Source: Sphingomonas metalli
GTDB lineage: Bacteria; Pseudomonadota; Alphaproteobacteria; Sphingomonadales; Sphingomonadaceae
Reading direction: 5' to 3'
DNA length: 64,000 nt
NCBI RefSeq assembly: GCF_014641735.1
Contig: NZ_BMIH01000005.1
Span: forward strand, 124,001-188,000
The position numbers were made by a program, and so were the translations under genes. The notes beneath the pieces are model-generated. The model had not been told where the DNA came from. It ran no database searches and was given only the letters and a program-made list of their open reading frames with translations. Shown here piece by piece: positions 29,077 to 38,367 of this stretch; within the stretch, counting starts at the first letter, position 1; the number at the start of each line of letters is the position of its first letter.

Positions 29077-30291
29077 CTAGCGCCGCCGCCGCGCCGGCGG
29101 CGCCGCAACCTCCGCCGTCGGAACCACTCCCTTGGGCGCGGCGCTCAGGCGGCGGATCAGGTCGGTCTCGGCCCGGCGATAGGGGGTGCCGTCATTGTGG
29201 AACACCTCGTGGAACCAGATGGTCGGTTCGGCCAGGACATAGGGTTTCTGCCAGCTGTCCCAGGGCAGGCGGGTCTGCGTCTTTCCGTCGACGAAGCCCC
29301 AGTTCATCATGCCGACCTGCATCCGCTTGCCGATCGGCAACGACCCGTCGAAGGTCGAGCCGTTGCCGCGCGCCATATATTCGGTGCAGATGATCGGCCG
29401 GCCATAGGGCATCAGCTGCCGCACCCGCGCCTCGAACGTCTCCGGCCAGCTATAGTCGTGGAAGGTGATGACGTCCGACTGGCCGAGCTGCAGCTTCTCC
29501 ATCGGCGTCAGCTTGCCGCCGGTCGGCGTCCAGTCGTCGTGCCACCACACGCCCGAGGTGACCGGCTGGCTGGGATCGGCGTCGCGCGCCCAGTCGAACA
29601 CCTGCGCCAGCAGCGCGCGGACCAGCGGTTCCTTCCCCTCCTGGCCCTTATACTGGTCGGCGCCGTTGTCGGGCTCGTTCCACAGGTCCCAGCCGAGCAC
29701 GCGATCATCCTTGGCGAAGGCGCCGATCACGCCCTGCACATAGGCCTTGTAGGCGGGATAGCGGCTGCGGTCGCGCAGGCCCGGCAGCCCCGGCCCCTGC
29801 ACCCAGCCCGAATTGTGGACGCCGGGGATCGGCGGGTGCTGCGGCCCGAGCCTGGGATCGGGATCCCAGCAGCTGTCGAACAGCACGAAGAGCGGCTTGA
29901 TGCCGTGGCGCTGCGCGATCGTCAGGAACTCGTCGATGCGGCGCTTGAAGCCCTCGGCGTCCTGTACCCAGAGCTGATCGTGGAGGAAGACGCGCATCGT
30001 GTTCATGCCGATGCCCTGCGCCAGGCCCAGCTCGTAATCGATCCGCTTCGGATCCCAGGTCTCGGCCTGCCACATCTCCAGCTGGTTGATCGCGCTTGCC
30101 GGGGTGTAGTTGGCGCCGATCAGCCAGGGCTGGCCGGCATACCAGGCCTTGGCCTGCGCCTCGGTCCAGCGCGGCCGTGCATCGGCCGCCGAGGCCGCCA
30201 GCAGCGCCGCCATGCCCGCCGCCAGTGCCGCAACGCGGCCGCCCGGGCGGGTCGCCCGCAATAGATATGCCCTGACCACATCGTCTCCCAT
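29077..30291 (-). CDS. Secreted GH5-type (cellulase-superfamily) glycoside hydrolase
   Basis: 404 aa. Signal or anchor segment in residues about 14-38 ('VAALAAGMAALLAASAADA'). A (beta/alpha)8 barrel: 'GMNTMRVFLHDQLWVQD', then E206 in 'GWDLWNEPDN' as acid/base and E304 in 'IICTEYMARG' as nucleophile, the two-Glu layout of clan GH-A. The end 'VAAPPARRRR' is not conserved. The usual annotation is 'cellulase family glycosylhydrolase'; the fine specificity (mannan, xylan, glucan) is open. ATG 30291 was used; a GTG four codons later has GGGAG before it. It diverges from the TonB receptor at 30485. Confidence 0.85.
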   Translation of the reverse strand: MGDDVVRAYLLRATRPGGRVAALAAGMAALLAASAADARPRWTEAQAKAWYAGQPWLIGANYTPASAINQLEMWQAETWDPKRIDYELGLAQGIGMNTMRVFLHDQLWVQDAEGFKRRIDEFLTIAQRHGIKPLFVLFDSCWDPDPRLGPQHPPIPGVHNSGWVQGPGLPGLRDRSRYPAYKAYVQGVIGAFAKDDRVLGWDLWNEPDNGADQYKGQEGKEPLVRALLAQVFDWARDADPSQPVTSGVWWHDDWTPTGGKLTPMEKLQLGQSDVITFHDYSWPETFEARVRQLMPYGRPIICTEYMARGNGSTFDGSLPIGKRMQVGMMNWGFVDGKTQTRLPWDSWQKPYVLAEPTIWFHEVFHNDGTPYRRAETDLIRRLSAAPKGVVPTAEVAAPPARRRR

Positions 30292-30484
30292 GTCGTGCCC
30301 CGTCCGTGTCGCACCCCGGGGAGGGGGTTCGGCGGGTCATGTGCGACTTTTCTACCACAACCCGCTGGAACAGCAACATAACCGCGCGATAACTCTAACA
30401 AATATTCTTGCTGAAGCGCGCGCTCGGGCGTAGCGGAGGCTCAGAGTTGCGAAAAATCGGTAGTAGAAACAGGAGAGGGGAGCC

Positions 30485-33268
30485 ATGATTCAGGCTAAGG
30501 GAATGCTCTATGCATCGGTTGCGGCGTTCGCGCTGATCGCCACCGCGCCGGCCCATGCGCAGGCGGGGGTGGCGCAGGAATCACCGAAGCCGGAGGTCGC
30601 ATCGGACCAGAGCGTCAGCCCGACCGCGCCCGCGGATGCGGTGCAGAACGCGCCGGCCGAAGACGGCAGCGAGATCGTCGTCACCGGCCTGCGCCGCAGC
30701 CTCGAATCGGCCCAGGCGATCAAGCGTACCTCGGACGGGATCGTCGACGCGGTCGTCGCGCAGGATATCGGCAAGCTTCCCGACACCTTCGCCTCGTCCG
30801 CGCTCCAGCGCGTCGCGGGTGTCGCCGTGACGCGTGGCGGCGGCGAAGCGGCGGGCGTGACCGTGCGCGGCCTGCCCGATCTCACCACCACCTATAACGG
30901 GCGCCAGATCTTCACCGCCGAAGGGCGCTACGTGCAGATCCAGGACTTCCCCGCCGGCACCGTCGCGGCGCTGGAGGTCTACAAATCGGGCCTCGCCAAC
31001 ATGATCGAGGGCGGCATCGCCGGATCGATCAACGTGCGCGGCCGCAAGCCGTTCGACTTCAACGGCTTCGAATTGTCCGGCTCGCTCAACGCGGTGCTGT
31101 CGCAACAGTCGAAAAACATCGCGCCCAACGGCAACCTCCTGATCAGCGACCGCTGGCAGACCGGCATCGGCGAGATGGGCCTGCTGCTCAACGCCTCCTA
31201 TGTCGGCATCAACTTCCTGGATTCCACGCGCGAGCAGTCGCTGGTGATCGCGACCACCACCGCCGCCAATGCGCCCGCGGCCGGTCCGGGCCTGCGCTAT
31301 CCCGACGCGCAGGGCATCTTCCTCGGCTATGGCGCGCGCTATCGCCCCTCGGCCAATGCGGCCTTCCAGTGGCGCCCGACGCCGGAGCTGGAGATCTATG
31401 CCGACGGCCTCTACCAGGGCTTCCGGTCGAAGGACTATAACCGCTACCTGTTCATGCCGATCTTCGGCGACATCCGCCTGTCGAACGTCACGACCATCCC
31501 CAACACCAACCAGATCCTGTCGGCGACGGTGACGGGTGCGGTGCGCCCGGACGGTTATACCGGCTCGTTCAACGGCAAGACCGACACCTATCAGGGCGGC
31601 GTCGGCGCGGTGTGGAAGAAGGACCGTCTGCAGATCTCGGCCGACGTCGCCTATACCAACAGCAAGTATCGCGCCGACCTCGTCAACGTAGACTATGCCT
31701 TTGCCAGCTCGCCGGTGCGCGACGTCGTGTTCGAGGAGCCGCATGACGGCGGCCCGACCCAGACCTTCGTCAATTTCGACATCACCAATCCCGCCAACTT
31801 CATCAGCCGCGGCCTGTACCAGGAACTGCTGGAGGTCGGCGGCAAGGACTGGCAGTCGCGCGCCGATCTGCAATATGACTTCGACGAGGGCTTCCTCAAG
31901 CGGATCCAGGTCGGCATCCGCTACTCGGACCGCGACGCGAACCGCGACTTCGGCAATTTCTACGTCAACAACGAGGGGTCGGGCATCCCGCTCACCTCGC
32001 TGCCCGGCGCGGTGGTCAGGACGAGCCAGCCCGGCTTCGCCTATAACGACGCCAACCGGAACCGCGCCTATGCGGCGCTGACCCGCGACAGCATCCGCGA
32101 CAATCTGGTCGCGCTGCGCCAGTTCTTCGGCACGCCGGCGGGCCTGCCGGCCTTCAACCCGACCGACAATTTCCGTGCCAACGAAAAGTCCTACACCGCC
32201 TATGGTCAGGTGAAATACGGCTTCGACCTCGGCAGCACGGTGATCGACGGGCTGGTCGGCCTGCGCGCCATCAAGACCAAGACGCGGATCAGCGGCTTCT
32301 CGCGCGTCGAGGATACGGGCGGGGCGGTCACCTTCCCCGCGATCGAGGCGCGGAACGAGCAGACCGACTATCTGCCCAATGCCAGCGCCCGCGTCGCCTT
32401 TACCGACAAGCTCCAGCTGCGCCTGGCCTATACGCAGACGCGTACCCGGCCCAATTTCTTCGACCTGCGCCCGAACACCACGCTGTTCCAGCCGCCGATC
32501 CTCGCGCCCGGCGACCCGTGCCTGACCAATCCGTCGACCGCCGATTGCGTCGAGCGGCTGCGGCGCGGCGGTTCGGCCGGCAATCCGAACCTGCGTTCGC
32601 TGACCTCGGACAATTACGACGCCAGCCTCGAATGGTATTTCTCGCGCACCGGGTCGTTCACCGCGGCGGTCTTCCGCCACGATGCCAACGGCTTCCTCGC
32701 GACGGTCGACGACCGGTCGGCGGCGGGGCTGCGCATCGCGCGCCCGGTCAACCTCGGCAACACGCGCTTGCAGGGCGCGGAGCTGCAGTTCACCAGCTTC
32801 CTCGACATCGACGGGCTGCCTGAATGGGCCAAGGGTTTCGGCCTGCAGGCGAACGGCACCTATATCGATGCCAAGGGCGACCTTCAGCCCAACTTCGCCG
32901 CGACCCTCAACAACGAGCAGCAGCCCTTCCCCGGCGTCTCGCGCTGGGCGTACAACCTCATCGCGCTGTACGAACGGCCGGTCTTCTCGGCCCGGCTCGC
33001 CTACAACTACCGCTCGAAGTTCGTGAACTATTACAGCCTGGAAGCCTTCGATCCGATCGCGCACCCGATCACCGAGCGGGGTCGCGGCCAGCTCGACTTC
33101 TCGACCAGCGTCACGCCGGTGCCGAACATCACGATCGCCTTCGATATCGTGAACCTGCTCGGCAATCCGCTGCAGCGCTATCGCCCCTATGACACGGGCG
33201 ACATCTATACCCGCCAGATCCTGTACCTGGAGCGCAGCTACTCGCTGGGCATCCGGTTCCGGTTCTGA
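30485..33268 (+). CDS. TonB-dependent receptor of the arabinan/xylan locus
   Basis: 927 aa. Signal peptide ends 'ATAPAHAQ'. TonB-box-like 'EIVVTGLRRSLESAQAIKR', plug signature 'VVAQDIGKLPDTFASSALQRVAGVAVTRGGGEAAGVTVRG' and 'YNGRQIFTAEG'. 'LEVYKSGLANMIEGGIAGSINVRGRKPFDF' is typical of TIGR01782 sugar receptors. Terminal Phe (LGIRFRF). A strong AGGAGAGGGGAG ribosome site precedes ATG 30485. It heads an operon with a carbohydrate-binding-like protein and a GH43 enzyme. Likely imports arabino- or xylo-oligosaccharides. No LacI-type palindrome was found in its 193-bp upstream region. Confidence 0.92.
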   Translation: MIQAKGMLYASVAAFALIATAPAHAQAGVAQESPKPEVASDQSVSPTAPADAVQNAPAEDGSEIVVTGLRRSLESAQAIKRTSDGIVDAVVAQDIGKLPDTFASSALQRVAGVAVTRGGGEAAGVTVRGLPDLTTTYNGRQIFTAEGRYVQIQDFPAGTVAALEVYKSGLANMIEGGIAGSINVRGRKPFDFNGFELSGSLNAVLSQQSKNIAPNGNLLISDRWQTGIGEMGLLLNASYVGINFLDSTREQSLVIATTTAANAPAAGPGLRYPDAQGIFLGYGARYRPSANAAFQWRPTPELEIYADGLYQGFRSKDYNRYLFMPIFGDIRLSNVTTIPNTNQILSATVTGAVRPDGYTGSFNGKTDTYQGGVGAVWKKDRLQISADVAYTNSKYRADLVNVDYAFASSPVRDVVFEEPHDGGPTQTFVNFDITNPANFISRGLYQELLEVGGKDWQSRADLQYDFDEGFLKRIQVGIRYSDRDANRDFGNFYVNNEGSGIPLTSLPGAVVRTSQPGFAYNDANRNRAYAALTRDSIRDNLVALRQFFGTPAGLPAFNPTDNFRANEKSYTAYGQVKYGFDLGSTVIDGLVGLRAIKTKTRISGFSRVEDTGGAVTFPAIEARNEQTDYLPNASARVAFTDKLQLRLAYTQTRTRPNFFDLRPNTTLFQPPILAPGDPCLTNPSTADCVERLRRGGSAGNPNLRSLTSDNYDASLEWYFSRTGSFTAAVFRHDANGFLATVDDRSAAGLRIARPVNLGNTRLQGAELQFTSFLDIDGLPEWAKGFGLQANGTYIDAKGDLQPNFAATLNNEQQPFPGVSRWAYNLIALYERPVFSARLAYNYRSKFVNYYSLEAFDPIAHPITERGRGQLDFSTSVTPVPNITIAFDIVNLLGNPLQRYRPYDTGDIYTRQILYLERSYSLGIRFRF

Positions 33269-33283
33269 CGGGAGGCGACGACG

Positions 33284-33826
33284 ATGACGCTCCGCCTTCT
33301 CGCCGCCGCCCTCGCCCTCGTCGTCCCCGCCGTCACGGCCTCCCCCGTGACGGCGCAGGCCGCCGACCGCATCATCAACGATCCGCGGGTCGCCTCGCTG
33401 ACGCCCTATGGCCTCAACCTGCCGCCGCAGGTCCGCTCCGACAAGGACGTCCAGTTCGGCAAGGCGCTGCGCATCCCCCTGTCCGGCCATAGCGACTTCT
33501 GGCGGATCGGCGTCATCACCCCGACGCTGAAGCCGGTGCGCAAGGGCGATACGATCGTCATCGCCTTCTGGGCGCGCGCGACCGGGACCGAGGCCGGCAA
33601 GCCGGGGCGGATCGGCCGGGTCCAGCTGGAAGCGACGCCGGTCGTTCGGGCGATCTTCGAACAGGCGTTCGAGATCGGACCGGAATGGAAGATGTATCAG
33701 CTGAAGGGTGTCGCCGATCAGGATTACGCCCCCGGCGCGCTCAACGCCGCGCTTCACATCGATGCGGCCAGGCAGGTGCTCGATCTCGGCCCGGTCTTCA
33801 TCCTCGATTACGGACAGGCCCAATGA
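33284..33826 (+). CDS. Secreted carbohydrate-binding-like beta-sandwich protein
   Basis: 180 aa. Signal peptide ends 'TASPVTAQA'. The mature part reads like a CBM4/9/22-type jelly roll: 'GKALRIPLSGHSDFWRIGVITPTLKPVRKGDTIVIAFWARA' with the 'FWARA' strand usual in such modules, and 'EWKMYQLKGVADQDYAPGALNAALHID'. It has no catalytic motif. GGGAGG lies 8 nt before the ATG. It follows the receptor by 15 nt and its stop overlaps the GH43 start (ATGA), so the three genes form one operon. It may present glycan to the receptor or to the enzyme. Confidence 0.7.
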   Translation: MTLRLLAAALALVVPAVTASPVTAQAADRIINDPRVASLTPYGLNLPPQVRSDKDVQFGKALRIPLSGHSDFWRIGVITPTLKPVRKGDTIVIAFWARATGTEAGKPGRIGRVQLEATPVVRAIFEQAFEIGPEWKMYQLKGVADQDYAPGALNAALHIDAARQVLDLGPVFILDYGQAQ

Positions 33827-34800
33827 GATACCGCCTCCTTCTCGCCGCCACCCTCGCGCTCGCCACCGCGGCCGGGGCCCGCAACCCGGTCTTCCAGGGC
33901 GCCGACCCGCAGGCGATCTTCGTCGGCAAGGACTTGTGGATCTTCCCCACCGGCGGCCCCGGCGGCAGCTGGAGCGCGGACCGGTTCGGCGCCTTTTCGT
34001 CGAGCGACCTCGATACATGGCGTCCGCGCGGCGTCCTGATCCGCCGCGACGATATCCCCTGGATCAAGGATGACGGCGCGCCGGAACACTTTCTCTGGGC
34101 GCCCGGCGTCGCGACCGCGAACGGCAAATACTATCTCTACTATTCGGTCGGCCCGCAGATCCCGACCCCGAGCCGGATCGGCGTGGCGGTCGCCGACCGG
34201 CCGGAGGGTCCCTATCGCGACAGCGGCAAGCCGCTCGTCACCGGCGAGCTGGTGCGCGACGGCAAGGGGTTCGAGGCGATCGACCCGATGGTGTTCGTGG
34301 ATGCGCGCTCGGGCAAGCGCTACCTCTATGCGGGCGGCAGCGCGGGCGCGACCCTGCGCGTCTGGGAGCTCGCACCCGACATGGTCTCAATCCTGCGCGA
34401 GGTACCGGTCGAGACGCCGCCGCAGTTCACCGAAGGCGCCTTCATGCACGAGCGCGCCGGCACCTATTATCTCTCCTACAGCCATGGCCGGTGGAACGGT
34501 CTCGACTATTCGGTCCATTATGCCACCGCCCCGAGCCCGATCGGACCGTGGCGCTATCGTGGCGCGATCCTGACCAGCGACGCGCGGCATCAGGGGCCGG
34601 GCCATCACAGCTTCGTGCGTGCGCCCGATGGACAGTGGCTGATCGTCTATCACCGCTGGGAACAGCCCGCCGGCACTGCGCCGCTGAAGGGCGAGCGCCA
34701 GGTCGCGATCGATCGCGTCAGCTACGCGCCGGACGGGACGATCCGCCCCATCAGGATGACCGACGGCGCGGCCGCCCCGCGGCTGGGCGGGCGGCGCTGA
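33823..34800 (+). CDS. Secreted GH43-family glycosidase
   Basis: 325 aa. Signal peptide 'MRYRLLLAATLALATAAGA'. 'NPVFQGADPQAIFVGKDLWIFPTGG' carries D28 as base; 'FEAIDPMVFVDARSGKRYLYAGG' the second Asp; 'TEGAFMHERAGTYYLSYSHGRW' the acid Glu. 'APEHFLWAPGVATANGKYYLYYSVG' is the usual blade. The start is ATG 33823, overlapping the previous stop; the longer frame from 33685 is shadow of that gene. Likely an alpha-L-arabinofuranosidase or beta-xylosidase. A CCGGCG/CGCCGG hairpin follows at 34801-34827. Confidence 0.88.
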   Translation: MRYRLLLAATLALATAAGARNPVFQGADPQAIFVGKDLWIFPTGGPGGSWSADRFGAFSSSDLDTWRPRGVLIRRDDIPWIKDDGAPEHFLWAPGVATANGKYYLYYSVGPQIPTPSRIGVAVADRPEGPYRDSGKPLVTGELVRDGKGFEAIDPMVFVDARSGKRYLYAGGSAGATLRVWELAPDMVSILREVPVETPPQFTEGAFMHERAGTYYLSYSHGRWNGLDYSVHYATAPSPIGPWRYRGAILTSDARHQGPGHHSFVRAPDGQWLIVYHRWEQPAGTAPLKGERQVAIDRVSYAPDGTIRPIRMTDGAAAPRLGGRR

Positions 34801-34828
34801 CCGGCGTTCGGGAGCGCGTGGCGCCGGC

Positions 34829-35770
34829 TCAGCGGGTCTCCGCCGCGCGCTGATCGCGCCAGATCCAGCGCAGCACGTCGGGCAGGATCGCGCCGCCATC
34901 GGCGTCCGAATGGCCGCCACCGGTCCAGCGATGGGCGATGTCGTAGCGCGGCCCGCCGCGCCCTTCGGCATCGGCATGGGCATTGGCCCATTCGAGGCTC
35001 TTGAGCATCTGCTGGTTGGCGAGGAACCAGTTGCCATGCTCGTTGTCGAGATCGCCGGTCCCGTCCTGCAGGAAGATGCGCAGCGAGCGGATCGGGCTCT
35101 TGCGGATCAGCCCGGGATAGGTGTCGCCGCCCGGCGTGCGCGGCAGTCCGTCGGGCCCGATGGTCAGTCCGATCGAGGTATAGCTGCCGATGAAGCTGAG
35201 GACGTTGCCGAACGCCTCCGGGTGCCGCCACGCCACCGTCCAGGCGGCGATCGCACCGCTCGACGTGCCGCCGATCGCCCGCCGCGCGGGCTCGGCGGCG
35301 AAGCGCCAGCCGCGCGCCACCGCGGGGAGCAGCTCGTCCAGCGTCATCCGCGCATAATCGTCGGACAGCGCGTCATATTCCGCGACGCGATGGTCCGGAT
35401 TGTCGAGGCCGAGAGTCTCGGGATAATGGGCGGAGCGATTGCCGGGCGTGACGAACACGCCCAGGGTCACCGGGATCGCGCCGTCGGCGATCAGCCGGTC
35501 CAGCACCGCGGGCAGCTGCAACGGCCCGCGCGGATTGATCGCGCGTTGTCCGTCGTGGAACAGCAGCAGATTGGGCGGGCGGTTCCGGTCATAGCCGGCC
35601 GGCACATAGACCCAATAGCGCCGCACGGTGCCGGGATAGATGCGCGAGTGAAGCTCGAACGGTCCTTGCAGCATGCCCTTGCGCGGCGCAGGCTCTGCGA
35701 CCGGGCGCTTCGCCGCGACCGGCGGCGTCACGATCGCCAGCAACGCCGCAACGAGCAGGGCGCGCATCAT
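34829..35770 (-). CDS. Secreted enterochelin-esterase-like / CE1-type esterase
   Basis: 313 aa. Signal peptide 'MMRALLVAALLAIVTPPVAA'. Alpha/beta-hydrolase with 'RYWVYVPAGYDRNRPPNLLLFHDGQRAI', the nucleophile elbow 'IGGTSSGAIAAWTVAWRHPEAF' (GTSSG) and a C-terminal 'WTGGGHSDADGG' His. The first ATG overlaps the stop of the small upstream gene (ATGA). The frame upstream is shadow. Placement against a GH43/GH5 locus suggests acetyl or feruloyl esterase work on hemicellulose; siderophore esterase is less likely since no siderophore gene is near. Confidence 0.8.
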   Translation of the reverse strand: MMRALLVAALLAIVTPPVAAKRPVAEPAPRKGMLQGPFELHSRIYPGTVRRYWVYVPAGYDRNRPPNLLLFHDGQRAINPRGPLQLPAVLDRLIADGAIPVTLGVFVTPGNRSAHYPETLGLDNPDHRVAEYDALSDDYARMTLDELLPAVARGWRFAAEPARRAIGGTSSGAIAAWTVAWRHPEAFGNVLSFIGSYTSIGLTIGPDGLPRTPGGDTYPGLIRKSPIRSLRIFLQDGTGDLDNEHGNWFLANQQMLKSLEWANAHADAEGRGGPRYDIAHRWTGGGHSDADGGAILPDVLRWIWRDQRAAETR

Positions 35771-36030
35771 TCCTCCTCCATGTCGCGATCCACCTCGTCC
35801 ATGAAGTCGCGGGCCGCCTCGCGATCGGCCTCGTCCTTGAACGCGACCTCCAGGTCGGGCGCGACGCCGAGCATATAGGCGAGGCACCACAAGGCGAAGC
35901 GCCGGCCGCTGTCGCGCTCCAGCCCGAACTGGACCTGGAGCCTGTCGATGCCCGCGGCGAGCTGTTGCGGCGGGAGGTCGCCGATATCCTCGGTGCCGAA
36001 GAAGTGGACGAGCAGCTGGTCGAAATCCAT
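35767..36030 (-). CDS. Small acidic protein of unknown function, coupled to esterase
   Basis: 87 aa. 'MDFDQLLVHFFGTEDIGDLPPQQLAAGIDRLQVQFGLERDSGRRFALWCLAYMLGVAPD' is an all-helical, acidic protein; the end 'DRDMEEE' is very acidic. I believe similar short proteins occur across sphingomonads, but I know no function. The start at ATG 36030 is chosen because the conserved-looking part begins there; a longer start at 36105 would overlap the MFS gene. Overlap of its stop with the esterase start suggests co-translation. Confidence 0.65.
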   Translation of the reverse strand: MDFDQLLVHFFGTEDIGDLPPQQLAAGIDRLQVQFGLERDSGRRFALWCLAYMLGVAPDLEVAFKDEADREAARDFMDEVDRDMEEE

Positions 36031-36076
36031 GCCCGGTTCTAGCCGGGCCGCCGCGATCCGCCAAAGGCCTTTCGGA

Positions 36077-37324
36077 TCAGCTTCTTGCGCCAGGATCGGC
36101 GGCATGGCGCGCCTGGAACAGCCGGCCGCCCTCGATCACGAGGACCACCGCCAGCACGCCGATGCCGATCGCGAGATAGCCGATCGCCAGCGGCCAGGTC
36201 GTGCCGTTATAGGCCTGGCCGATCGCGGAGCCGACGATCACCGCCCCGACGCTGGTGATGAAGCCCTGGATCGACGAGGCGGTGCCGGCGATATGGCCGA
36301 CCGGCTCCATCGCCATGGCGCCGAAATTCGAGCCGCACAGGCCGATGCAGGTCATGCTGAGCGCCTGGAACAGCATATAGGTGACGAGCGACTCCCGCCC
36401 CAGTCCGATCACGCCGAGGTGCAGGATCGACAGCGCGATGAGGCCCAGCACCGCGCTCTGCGAGATCAGCCGCGTCCCCAGCCGCTCGACCAGCCGGCTG
36501 TTGGCGAAGGACGCGCAGCCCATCGAAAAGGCGCACAGCGCGAACAGGATCGTGAAGCGCTCGCCCGCGTGGAACTCGTCGACGAAGATCTGCTGGGCGG
36601 ACGAGACGAAGGCGATCACTCCGCCGAACGTCATTGACGCCGCCAGCGCATAGCCCGCGGAGAAGCGGTTGGTCAGCGTCAGCCGATAGGCGCTGCCCAG
36701 CGCCGCCAGCGAGAGGGGCGAGCGCCGCTCGACCGGCAGCGACTCGCGCAGACGCAGCGCCGACCAAGCGAGGACGAAGGCGGCGAAACCCGCCAGCGCA
36801 TAGAAGATGAAACGCCACGGCCCGAAGGCGAGCAGCACCTGGCCAAGGCTTGGCGCCATGATCGGCACGAGAAAGAAGATCATCTGCGCCAGCGACAGGG
36901 TGCGCGCCATCTGGCGCCCGGAAAAGCGGTCGCGCACGATCGCCACCGCGAGCACGCGGGTGGAGGCCGACATCAGCCCCTGCAACATCCGCGCGCCGAG
37001 CAACGCGGCGAAGGTCTGCGAACTGGCGGCGAAGATGCTCGCGCCGACGAAGCCGACCAGCGTCGCCAGCAGGATCGGCCGACGGCCATAGCGATCGGCG
37101 AGCGGCCCGTAGAGCAGCTGGCCCGCCCCAAAGCCGAGCATATAGGCGGTGATGATCCACTGTCGGTGATTGGCCGTGGTGATCGCCAGCTGATGGCCGA
37201 TATCGGCAAGCGCGGGCAGCATCAGGTCGACGCCCAGCGCGTTGACCGCCATCAGCGCGGCGATGAAGGCAATGAATTCGCCGGTCCCCATGGCCGGGCG
37301 TCGGTGATCGCTCATCGCGCTCAT
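36077..37324 (-). CDS. Bcr/CflA-type multidrug efflux MFS transporter
   Basis: 415 aa with 12 predicted transmembrane segments. 'LMLPALADIGHQL' in the first part of the protein and 'GQLLYGPLADRYGRRPILLATLVGF' (motif A, GxLxDRxGRR) place it in the DHA1 Bcr/CflA drug:H+ antiporters. 'RMLQGLMSASTRVLAVAIVRDRF' and 'PIMAPSLGQVLLAFGPWRFIFY' (motif C-like) agree. Start ATG 37324; a second ATG lies three codons in. It lies beyond a palindromic repeat from the metQ-type gene, so it is probably transcribed separately. Confidence 0.88.
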   Translation of the reverse strand: MSAMSDHRRPAMGTGEFIAFIAALMAVNALGVDLMLPALADIGHQLAITTANHRQWIITAYMLGFGAGQLLYGPLADRYGRRPILLATLVGFVGASIFAASSQTFAALLGARMLQGLMSASTRVLAVAIVRDRFSGRQMARTLSLAQMIFFLVPIMAPSLGQVLLAFGPWRFIFYALAGFAAFVLAWSALRLRESLPVERRSPLSLAALGSAYRLTLTNRFSAGYALAASMTFGGVIAFVSSAQQIFVDEFHAGERFTILFALCAFSMGCASFANSRLVERLGTRLISQSAVLGLIALSILHLGVIGLGRESLVTYMLFQALSMTCIGLCGSNFGAMAMEPVGHIAGTASSIQGFITSVGAVIVGSAIGQAYNGTTWPLAIGYLAIGIGVLAVVLVIEGGRLFQARHAADPGARS

Positions 37325-37467
37325 CTAGGTCGCCGATCCCTCGGTGACCATTGGAGAAAGTTTGACGATCAGCGCCGGGTGCCGGCCGCCGCCGCGACCG
37401 AGCTTCGATCCGTGTGAAAGAGACTCGACGCCGATCCGGGAAGGCGGGACCTTTGGGGGAAGCCACG

Positions 37468-37498
37468 GCGTCATCCCGGAACATGTCCGGGATGACGC
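37468..37498. repeat. 13-bp-arm palindrome, dispersed repeat
   Basis: GCGTCATCCCGGA and TCCGGGATGACGC are perfect 13-bp arms around ACATG. It resembles the element at 24942-24970. It lies downstream of the metQ-type gene and may stabilise or end that transcript. Confidence 0.7.
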
Positions 37499-37561
37499 GC
37501 GGCCCCAGGCGGGTGATCTAGGCAAGCACTACTACCCGATCCACCGGAGCCAGGCCGGCCG

Positions 37562-38359
37562 TCAGAAGGCGGGCAGCACGGCGCCCTGATATTTCTGCTC
37601 GATGAAGGCGCGGGTCTGCGGGCTGCGTAGCGCCGCGACCAGCTTCTTCACGCGCGGGTCGTCCTGTGCACCCGGGCGACCGACGACGAAATTGACATAG
37701 GGCGAATCCTTGCCCTCGATCGCCAGTGCATCGCGGACCGGGTTGAGCTTGGCGTCGAGCGCATAGTTGGTGTTGATCAGCGCCAGATCGACCTCACCCA
37801 AAACCCGCGGCAGCGTCGCCGCTTCGAGCTCGCGGAATCGCAGCGATTTGGGATTGGCTGCGATGTCGCGCAGCGTCGCGAGCGGGTCGGCGGGATCCTT
37901 CAGCCGGATCAGCCCTGCCTTCTGCAACAGCTGGAGCGCCCGCCCGCCATTGCTCGGCTCGTTGGGGATCGCGACGCTCGCCCCGGCGGGCAGCGCGGCA
38001 AGGCTCTTCCACTTGCGCGAATAGGCGCCGAGCGGCTCGACATGGATCCCGGCGACGGTCACCAGCCTGGTGCCGCGCTCCTTGTTGAATTGATCGAGGT
38101 ACGGCTTCGTCTCGAAGTAGTTGACGTCGATCTGGCCCTGATCGACCTGAAGGTTGGGCTGGACATAGTCGTTGAAGACGCGGACCTCGAGCGCGACGCC
38201 CTCCTTGGCCAGCAGCGGCTTGGCCTGTTCCAGGATCTCGGCATGCGGCACCGCGGTCGCGGCGACGGTCAGCCGGTTCGGATCGCCGGCGTCCTTGCCG
38301 CCGCACCCGGCGAGCAGCAGGGCAGGGACGAGCGACAGGATCAGGCGGCGATGGGGCAT
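37562..38359 (-). CDS. metQ: MetQ/NlpA-type substrate-binding lipoprotein
   Basis: 265 aa. Lipoprotein signal 'LILSLVPALLLAGC' with Cys as the lipid site. 'RLTVAATAVPHAEILEQAKPLLAKEGVALEVRVFNDYVQPN' and 'VDVNYFETKPYLDQFNKERG'-like sequence ('IDVNYFETKPYLDQFN') are hallmarks of the NlpA family binding methionine or related ligands. It is last in the five-gene operon and starts 8 nt after metI. The symbol reflects family only: the operon contents suggest another organosulfur ligand is possible. Confidence 0.88.
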   Translation of the reverse strand: MPHRRLILSLVPALLLAGCGGKDAGDPNRLTVAATAVPHAEILEQAKPLLAKEGVALEVRVFNDYVQPNLQVDQGQIDVNYFETKPYLDQFNKERGTRLVTVAGIHVEPLGAYSRKWKSLAALPAGASVAIPNEPSNGGRALQLLQKAGLIRLKDPADPLATLRDIAANPKSLRFRELEAATLPRVLGEVDLALINTNYALDAKLNPVRDALAIEGKDSPYVNFVVGRPGAQDDPRVKKLVAALRSPQTRAFIEQKYQGAVLPAF

Positions 38360-38367
38360 GATGGTCC

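Noticed and set aside
30345..30470. TTTTCTACCAC and GGTAGTAGAAAC facing each other in the gap between GH5 and TonB receptor
   Set aside because: Only about 7 bp match and they are over 100 bp apart; not enough to call an operator.
30581..34018. 1145-codon open frame on the minus strand
   Set aside because: Antisense to an intact TonB receptor and its operon; the translation is Arg/Gly-rich without any domain, as expected from high-GC mirror frames.
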